This document shows positions 58,601 to 64,000 of a DNA stretch of 64,000 nucleotides, piece by piece. The notes under the pieces are model-generated. The model did no database searches and was not told the DNA's origin. It saw only the letters and a list, made by a program, of their open reading frames with translations. Position 1 is the first letter of the stretch; each line of letters starts with the position of its first letter. Source of the stretch: Ditylenchus dipsaci (taxonomy: Eukaryota; Nematoda; Chromadorea; Rhabditida; Anguinidae); the NCBI GenBank assembly GCA_004194705.1, contig SADC01001289.1:682001-746000 (forward strand). The letters are read 5' to 3'. The translations under genes and the position numbers were made by a program.

Positions 58601-61023
58601 CATCCTTTTTTTACCTACTTTTATTTAGACGTTTGGGTGTCAAAATGATCATCAGCCTCTTAGCTATTTAGAAAAATTATGAGAGAAGAGGAAAATTGAA
58701 AATTAAAATAAAAAATCAGGTGTGCACCCATAGTATTTGAACCTGTGACCCAGAAAAGTCCTTTTAAATTTAAAAATGCCTTGGTCCCCCCCTGTGGTTT
58801 TCAACATTTTACTAGCCTTCTCATCCCAACTTTTTGGCCTGTGAGCACGAGATCTCAAAAAATTTGATTGAAAGTCGCATACTGGCTATCCAATGAGACC
58901 AAACTCTAATTTGCAAGTGAAAAACAAGTTCGCGTAGTTCCCTTGTAAGCCGTTTTGTAACTCCTGCGCTGCTCCACAACATGAATCTGAGATGGTATGG
59001 AATCCCTAAACATTTAATCAATGCTTTGACTAGTTACAGACTTCTCAAAACGGCTTTAAATACACATGACTTTTCTTCTGCGTGGTATCTAGTAATAAAT
59101 TGATGGACAAAAAGAGCCTGTTCAAAGCAAAAACAAGATTTTTTCAAAAGAGCTTGGGCGAAAAAAGCTTTAAAAAAAAAGTTTGCACAAAAAGATATTA
59201 GAAAAAACAGAGAGAAAGAAAAAAAACTAAAAAAAATTGTCACACCCTGTATATGTAATTTTTTCAGCTAATCTGCTCAAAAAGCAAATCGACAAACGCC
59301 AAGTCAGACTTCAAATGAGAATACTTCTAGCACATCAGGTAATTGAAACTTAACACTCAAAAGGCTGGTTTTTTCGTTCGGAATTGCGTGCTGAACAAGA
59401 TAAGAGAAAAAGTTCCCTGAAAAAATGCTCTTGCCAGCTCACTCCAGGTCAAAATTGTTGGACCCCTCACAGTTCGCAGTTCTTTTAGTTTTTTGATTAT
59501 AACGTCAAATCGACCATGTTGAAAACGAATCCAGTGTCAAAAGTTCAGTTTTTATTAGCGAAATGAAAATTTCACGTCTACCATTTAAGCTATCATTTTT
59601 GGACCAGGTGTGTCTTATATTAGGAATATCTTATAACAAGGTTCGACTGTATCTCAACACTAAGATTTGCTAAAGCGCCAAATTCTGAACATAACTTTTG
59701 CTATCAAATGGTATATCACGTATTCAAAAATAAGCGTTGCTGGTATATACCCCCCCTCCAATAATTTTGGAAATTGTTTACTTGTAGGCCCTTTTTCGGT
59801 CAACTATGAATAGTGTTAAGACGTCTTCTAAGTAATTTATATAAAACCGACAAAAAAACAGTTTCCAAACAATTTTCGCACTGAAAAATAGGTTTTCAAA
59901 AAAAATGGTTACCATGAATTGATCGATTGCCATGGTCCCCCGAGCTAAAATACCGTATTCCTCTAATAAGTGCGCACCCCCTACTTTGAGGGCCTATATC
60001 TCAGCTCAGAGAAATTTTTCTTCAAAGCTGTATAATGCATTTTCTTAACTCCCACGAGCTTTACCGATTCCACTTTTTAGATTTCGGTTGAGCATTCGGA
60101 ATTTTCGAGATTCAACCGAAATTTTTCAGATTTTCGGGGTTTGGAAAATAACTGCGCCGGCGCGCTTATTAGAGGAAATACGGTATAGGGTAGGAATGTA
60201 TCCTACCGGGTTTTGGTCACTGGAGCTAGGCAAAAAGGTCTGTATATGTATTTTTGATCAAGAGTCCTGCTTGGAATAATGTCTAAAGTAAGTGAGTGCG
60301 CGCATCTCTAACCAACCAAGCCCCAGCGTCCCTAAAAGAGGGGAAGGGGGTTGGTTGCTTGAGGTTGAGATGCGCACACCCACATACCTTAGACGCAAAT
60401 CACTCGAAAGTGACTCTGGATGCATAAAAAATGTATGCATACCATAGTTTCTTTATGCGGCAAGCCCCAGCTAACAAAACTATGTTCAAATCTCATTTTT
60501 TCGGTATTTTTAAGGATATCCAGGTATTCTCTTTGGTGTATTTAGCTTAGGGACCAAGACAAATTCTCAAGTTATGGTAACCGAAATTTTTTCGAAATCT
60601 TAACTTTTTAGTGCAAAAAATGTTGGTAAGCAACTTTTGATCGTTTTTAGCGTTAAAATTACCTAGAAGACGTCTAAACACTATTCATAGTCGATCGAAA
60701 AAGGGCCCCCAAGTAAACAAGTGCCACGCATCTAACCCGTCATGCCTAATTTTTTAGGAGTACTTAAAATCATGCTTTTGTTTTTTTCTCAAACCAACAT
60801 TTACCACTTTCAGTTGGTCCGTCAAGTGAAAGCCGTTGGTATGATATAGGTAATATGATACTAAAAAAATTAAAAAATTAGATACAAATTTAGGACCAGA
60901 CTTGGCTTTGGCTAAAAATTTTCAGAAAAGAACAAAAAGAATTCTGACGAAATTGAAAGAGCAGAAATATTGGAAGAAATGTATTTCAAAGTGATTGCTT
61001 TATATACAAGCACATTAGGTTAG
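55612..61023 (+). CDS. Predicted small secreted protein, 95 residues, four exons
   Basis: Exons 55612-55705, 59268-59338, 60814-60838 and 60926-61023 join in phase (1, 0, 1) with GTAACT, GTAATT and GTATGA donors and TTTTCAG/TTTCAG acceptors. Residues 1-25 (MFEYFIQYLFFQLAIILLLV...) are a clear signal peptide or membrane anchor. The rest is basic and helical, with dibasic sites at LLKK and IDKR: KANLLKKQIDKRQVRLQMRI, LLAHQLVRQVKAV. It ends in an acidic helix, SDEIERAEILEEMYFKVIA. No cysteines follow the leader, so it is not a disulfide-rich peptide. If exon 3 read through instead, the protein would stop at TAG (60,847-60,849) after about 67 residues. I know no family for it; a precursor of a secreted peptide is an inference. 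Exon 3 is very short (25 bp) and the introns are large and full of repeats, so transcript support is essential. Confidence 0.45.
55802..56045 (-). mobile_element. Variable-palindrome MITE, decayed
   Basis: ACCATATTTTCTTTAATGG, CTTTGAGGGTCTGTATCT, CTCACGAGCGCTACCGATT and GACTTATTAGACAAAA follow the family order on the minus strand. A short CCGG lies where the private motif is expected (ATGGCCGGCAG). In intron 1 of the small secreted gene. Confidence 0.55.
56068..56804. mobile_element. hAT-type MITE with GGTTAACCGACC repeats, carrying a nested element
   Basis: It begins TAGGGTTAAATTTAGTCGG and ends CCGAATCCAACCCTA, flanked by GTTTTAAG and GTTTTGAG (8 bp, one change). Both ends are packed with CGGTTAACCGA units. 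Inside, 56,186-56,633 is a separate near-perfect palindrome with ends GGGACAATACTTTTTTGGCG and GCCAAAAAAAAGTATTGTCC. Its centre has GGTAAAAGTATGAACCAAAT and its inverse. It is in intron 1 of the small secreted gene. Confidence 0.85.
57225..57470. repeat. A-box-like sequence and GGGGCATTTTTCAG tandem repeat
   Basis: GGGCATAGCTCAGTGGCTAA at 57,225 resembles the start of a tRNA, but no B box follows. At 57,362-57,466 four units of GGGGCATTTTTCAGNNAATTAG lie in tandem. Confidence 0.5.
57580..58013. mobile_element. Fold-back MITE, AGCCCTATTCATA ends
   Basis: AGCCCTATTCATATTTGGAC pairs loosely with GTGTATGAATAGGGCT. GGACACGGGACACGAGAC pairs with GTGTCTCGTATCCCGCGGG. The centre has TGTCCCGCAGG.../...CGCGGGACAGG. 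In the small secreted gene intron. Confidence 0.7.
58330..58960. repeat. Inverted repeat, AAGTTCGCG arms
   Basis: CTCGCGAACTTGTTTTTCAC through CCAAAAAGTTGGGATGAGAA (58,410-58,530) is mirrored at 58,810-58,945. Just inside, TAACTAGGTTACAGGTTCGAATAC and CTGTGACCCAG are further inverted, and GTTCGAATAC has B-box character. A CCTTGGTCCCCCCCTGTGG end lies at 58,779. Confidence 0.75.
59951..60185 (-). mobile_element. Variable-palindrome MITE, complete (private palindrome GCGCC/GGCGC)
   Basis: Both terminal repeats are present (TACCGTATTCCTCTAATAAG and CTTATTAGAGGAAATACGGT). In family orientation the palindrome (60,152-60,168, AAGCGCGCCGGCGCAGTT) follows the left end. The right end carries GGGGTGCGCACTTATTAGAGG, again a variant of the same half-site. 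The interior has CTCCCACGAGCTTTACCGAT and CTACTTTGAGGGCC. Confidence 0.85.
60200..60485. repeat. GATGCGCACACCC module with GC-rich hairpin
   Basis: TTTTGGTCACTGGAG, TATTTTTGATCAAGAGTCCT, GTGAGTGCGCGCATCTCTAA, CCCAGCGTCCC...AGGGG, TTGAGATGCGCACACCCACA, CACTCGAAAGTGACTCTGGA and GCTAACAAAACTATGTTC, in the same order as at 48,820-49,087. A further copy with a different hairpin (TCCCTGCGTCCCCAAATCGG) lies at 61,560-61,780. Confidence 0.65.
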
Positions 61024-61253
61024 CCATTTGCAAAAAACGTTTTATCACAATACAAAATTTAGACGACAGAGATGAAAAACTAAAGACAATCTTATACAGT
61101 TGCGGAGGACGAATCTTATGAAAGACATTAAAAGTTTTTTGAGAGAAGCAATTAATAAAAGTTAGTGTGGTAATAGTGTTAATATTGCGGTGGGAGTAAA
61201 GTATAGCAACCCTTCGCAAAAAGTGGTTTTAACTATTTTTTGTGTGTTTTAGG

Positions 61254-61408
61254 GGCGACCAGACATTTTCTATTATTAGTAGAATTTGTCGCGCGACATT
61301 TTCTACTATTTTTCGGTAAAATTCAGCTGTTTCGCCCGAATTTCACCGAAAAATAGTAGAAAATGTCGCGCGACAAATTCTACTAATAGTAGAAAATGTC
61401 TGGTCGCC
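61254..61408. mobile_element. 155-bp near-perfect hairpin MITE
   Basis: GGCGACCAGACATTTTCTA through TTTTTCGGTAAAATTC is mirrored to CTGGTCGCC at 61,408 with about three mismatches per 70-bp arm. It contains GTCGCGCGAC twice. Flanks GTTTTAGG and GTTTAGGA may be a worn 7-8-bp duplication. Confidence 0.85.
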
Positions 61409-61785
61409 GTTTAGGACCTGAAACGTGTGGAAAAGTGGTTTTGGGTGGAGGACGGCACTTTTTGAGAATTATTTTTGATTAAATTTTGACTTTTGTATTG
61501 GTGGACCAAGGCAAATGGTATTGAAGGGTGACCGCATAACCTATTTTTCATTCAACTAGAAATTGGCAAAAAGTGTGGCTATATATGTTTTGTCTCTATA
61601 TCTGTCCCTATATACATTTTTGATCGAGAGTATTGCTCGGAATCACGTCTAAGGTAAGTGAGTGAGCGCATTTCATACCCATCAAGCTCCCTGCGTCCCC
61701 AAATCGGGCGCAGGGGCTCGGTGCTTGGAGCTGAGATGCCCACACACACGTATCTCAAACATGAATCGAGCAAGACTTGATCAAA

Positions 61786-62473
61786 AGTGCAAATACAAAT
61801 ACGAGCAAGGTTTTTTTGGCTGACTCCAGTGAGCGAAACGGAGAATACACTTGAATACAGTGGCCTTCTGTTTTTAGGGTATCTGGACACCTAACTTGGT
61901 CGGAGTAGGGAAAACTGAGTACTGAGAAATATCGGCACCGGAAAATATTAACTAAACTTACAGCAAACTGAAAAATCGTGGACAGCAACCTGATCAAGAG
62001 AGTAAGTTAGACTTATTTCAGTAAAGTCCCGTATTTAATTAGCGAATTTCTTATCGCTATAACTCTCATTCTGACTTACACTCTCCGTGTGTACCCAAAA
62101 GAAAAATTCGCCTCTCGGTCTTACTTTCACTCTCACTTTTAGTGAAAATTTCGGGAAGCAAGTGATTGCGCAAAATTAGATTGCGCATGTTCAAATTGCG
62201 CAAAAATCAGTGGCATTATTCGGCAAATATTTGCCAAATAACGTTAATGATTTTTGCGCAATCTTCAGCATTCGAACATCTTCAGCATGCCCGAATCCGT
62301 CCAGAAAACTGGTTTTGGGACCCTAAATTCAAAAAAATGCTCCAGTGGACGACCACTTAGTTTGGTTGGACTAAAAAATTTGAATTCCCGCAAAATTTTA
62401 TCAAAACCTAGGTTAATGGTTCGAACCCCTATGGATGCAAAGATAATGTCCAGGTTTTTTGTATATTATCCAG
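61786..62473. other. No confident feature
   Basis: AT-rich with CACTCTC low complexity (62,066-62,140). GGTTAATGGTTCGAACCCCT at 62,410 has a perfect B box but no A box in range. TTGCGCAAAAT(T)/ATTTTGCGCAA repeats lie at 62,165-62,265. Confidence 0.4.
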
Positions 62474-62652
62474 GTGGTTTAGATACTATCCATGTTTTTA
62501 CATACAACAGCACCCTAAGTGCACCACGACAATACCAAGGGTATTTGGCCTCTTCTCGGCCAAAGACCAGCACACTCCACATTTCAATGGATTGGGTGGA
62601 AAAAATCAAGGGAACCGTCCATTTCTTCGATCAGACCAACAGCAGCTACTAA
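62474..62652 (+). CDS. Terminal exon of an unrecognised protein
   Basis: A TATTATCCAG acceptor opens about 59 codons ending in TAA: GGLDTIHVFTYNSTLSAPRQ ... TSTLHISMDWVEKIKGTVHF, ending NSSY. Composition is balanced and GC is well above the flanks, so it looks coding. It has two N-x-S/T sites and a beta-strand-like pattern, so an extracellular domain is possible. No upstream exon was found with confidence. The 132-codon frame that reaches back to 62,254 runs through repeat and is not all coding. Confidence 0.4.
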
Positions 62653-62659
62653 TTCGATT

Positions 62660-62756
62660 TGGTGCCGAGTTTTCCGGTGCCTAGTTTTCGGTGCCGAGTT
62701 TCGGTTCCGAGTTTTCCGGTGCCGTGTTTTCCGGTGCCGAGTTTTCCCGACACCAC
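62660..62756. repeat. Minisatellite of GGTGCCGAGTTTTCC
   Basis: Six units of 11-16 bp (GGTGCCGAGTTTTCC, with GGTGCCTAGTTTTC and TTCCGAGTTTTCC variants) begin eight bases after the stop of the 62,474 exon. A CACCACTTGGTCCCCAAA segment follows. Confidence 0.8.
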
Positions 62757-62869
62757 TTGGTCCCCAAAACAAAAAGTCAGATTTCGGTCAAAAAATTAAT
62801 TTTCGGGAAAAATTGACCACCAAGGGCATTAGGTTTAGCGGTCAGAATGTGTTTTATGGTCATCATTGA

Positions 62870-63309
62870 AAATGGGATCTATCTAACCCATTATTACAAT
62901 GAAGCGTGTGAGTACAATTAAGCGCCAAAACCATGTAAAAAGATTTCGACAGCTCTCCAACCCTATTTAACATGTACTAAGAATGATGTGATGAAAAATG
63001 TATTTAGATTTTGATTACTTCAATGGAATCTCAGAAGAATCTGTATGCGAAATATAGCAACACAAATCAAAAAGATTATGGTAACTATTTTAGTAGTCAT
63101 AGATACATCCTTTTCAAACCAAAGTCTTAGTCTCGATTTGCATTAAAATTCAAAAAGTTTTAAATAAATGTGTGAAGTTTTACAATAATGTAGTGTAATT
63201 TTCAAATGAGAAAAGTTTAAGACATTTAAGACACAAAAAATTCAAAGTGCGGTTTATAAAATAGCAAAACAGCCTAAGACATTTTTTGAAGAGAGCTTTA
63301 CAACAAAAT
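62870..63309. other. No feature seen
   Basis: AT-rich sequence with no frame, repeat or splice-bounded exon that I can support. Confidence 0.4.
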
Positions 63310-63692
63310 TACCGTAAATGTTCTTATAGAGCCCCGGAGGCTCTATTTTCTGATCCACGAAAATCGGAAAAATTCGGTTTCATCTCGAGATTTTCGTGTG
63401 CTTGAGCAAAATTCAAAAAGCGGAATCGTAAAACTCGCGGAAATTAAGAAAATGCACAAAACAGCTTTGCAAAATGTTCACTCTACTCTGAGATAAGGAC
63501 CCTTAAAGTCGCGAGATTATGACCAGAATCGGTCGAAAAACTACAGGATGGAACATGACAAAAATGGAAACCTAATGGCAATCTAATGGCAACCTTGCAA
63601 CATTTTATCTATTTCCGTTCCACCAAAAATCAGAAAAATATTATAGGGCCGGCAGCTCTATTAGAAAAAGCGATCTATTATAACATCTACCG
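63310..63692 (+). mobile_element. Variable-palindrome MITE (private palindrome AGAGCCCCGGAGGCTCT)
   Basis: TACCGTAAATGTTCTTATA is followed at 63,328-63,344 by a 17-bp palindrome (one base short of perfect). The conserved interior comes next (GCGGAATCGTAAAACTCGCG, AACAGCTTTGC). The right end carries GGCCGGCAGCTCTATTAG and then GATCTATTATAAC, matching the AGAGC half-site. About 110 bp of unrelated sequence (63,520-63,645) is inserted in the right part. Confidence 0.75.
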
Positions 63693-63721
63693 TTGCTCCC
63701 AATGTGATATTTTGTATATAC

Positions 63722-63778
63722 TGGGTATGGTGGCCTATTGATTAAGGCAGTCGCCTTTAAGAAAGAAGGATCAAATAT
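63722..63778 (+). repeat. tRNA-like sequence
   Basis: GTATGGTGGCCTATTGATTAAGGC has A-box form, and GGATCAAATATCCC is a poor B box 30 bases on. The spacing fits a tRNA, but the acceptor stem does not pair. A tRNA-derived SINE or dead tRNA is likely. Confidence 0.3.
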
Positions 63779-63834
63779 CCCCTCCATTCTCCCTTTTTCA
63801 AAATCACGAGCTGTTGCCGTGGCTGCTGGCGACA

Positions 63835-64000
63835 TTAGGTCGGGTCAAAAGTTTTTTCGAAAGCCATATTTGTGGAATTGCGTCTTTTACCATAGATTTT
63901 TCATCAATTTTTACATTTTTACCACTCATTTTGTAGCTGAGAATCTTGGCAGCAAAAATAAGTGGTAAAGGTTGAAAATTTGATTAAAAATCTATAGTAA
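63835..64000 (+). mobile_element. mariner-like MITE cut by the window end
   Basis: TTAGGTCGGGTCAAAAGTT opens it, and TACCACTCATTTTGTAGCTG is followed by GGCAGCAAAAATAAGTGGTA near the centre. It matches 20,642-20,876 in order. The right arm continues past 64,000. Confidence 0.75.

Larger units (their letters stand above)
59757..60735. mobile_element. Fold-back element enclosing two other repeats
   Basis: TTGTTTACTTGTAGGCCCTT through GCCATGGTCCCCCGAGCTAA (59,774-59,949) is mirrored by TTAGGGACCAAGACAA through GGCCCCCAAGTAAACAA (60,547-60,720). Between lie a variable-palindrome MITE (59,951-60,185) and a GATGCGCACACCC module (60,200-60,485). Arms of the same kind lie at 44,060-44,225 with 47,070-47,230, and near 55,180-55,320. 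Confidence 0.75.

Noticed and set aside
62584..62772. Minus-strand frame with repeated RHRKTRHRKTR
   Set aside because: It is the GGTGCCGAGTTTTCC minisatellite read on the other strand.

Overview
This is an AT-rich animal nuclear sequence with spliced genes that carry short introns plus long, repeat-filled ones. A serpentine chemoreceptor of nematode type (an ER-x-x-AT motif after the third membrane helix, YQ..EN before the sixth, and a C-terminal HPVLRKY) points to a nematode. The introns (GTAAGT donors, TTTTCAG acceptors) and the very many small palindromic DNA transposons fit that. The species cannot be named from the sequence.

Layout. 1-10 kb: only repeats, mostly fold-back elements. 10.1-32.8 kb, plus strand: a large spliced gene for a C3G/RAPGEF1-like guanine nucleotide exchange factor for Rap/Ras GTPases. 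I traced it exon by exon from the N-terminal helical region (17.3 kb) through the REM domain (29.9-31.0 kb) to the CDC25 catalytic domain and stop (32,779). A candidate first exon lies at 12.4 kb, an orphan exon at 10.1 kb, and a GC-rich minus-strand coding patch at 16.3-16.9 kb. 33-36.5 kb: repeats and one orphan exon. 36.5-41.5 kb, plus strand: asparagine synthetase (glutamine-hydrolysing) in 14 exons. 41.5-47.9 kb: repeats, including a 1.5 kb hAT transposon with terminal repeats, an exact 8-bp target duplication and a decayed transposase. 47.9-52.5 kb, plus strand: the chemoreceptor. 55.6-61.0 kb, plus strand: a predicted 95-residue secreted protein spread over four exons. 62.5 kb: a last exon of an unrecognised gene, followed by a minisatellite.

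The genes are unrelated housekeeping, signalling and sensory genes with no sign of an operon. The unusual content is the repeats. The best candidate for something undescribed is a family of about 250-bp elements with ends CCGTATTTCCTCTAATA. Each copy carries its own 16-18-bp palindrome just inside the left end, and matching copies of the same half-site at the right end, while the rest of the element is shared. A second family (CCCCGTCAAATT fold-backs) seems to have supplied the splice donor of a C3G exon. Several exons need exactly one extra base to stay open, which suggests consensus errors rather than gene death. All splice joins are my own reading from frame, phase and family similarity. 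None has been tested with transcripts or searches.
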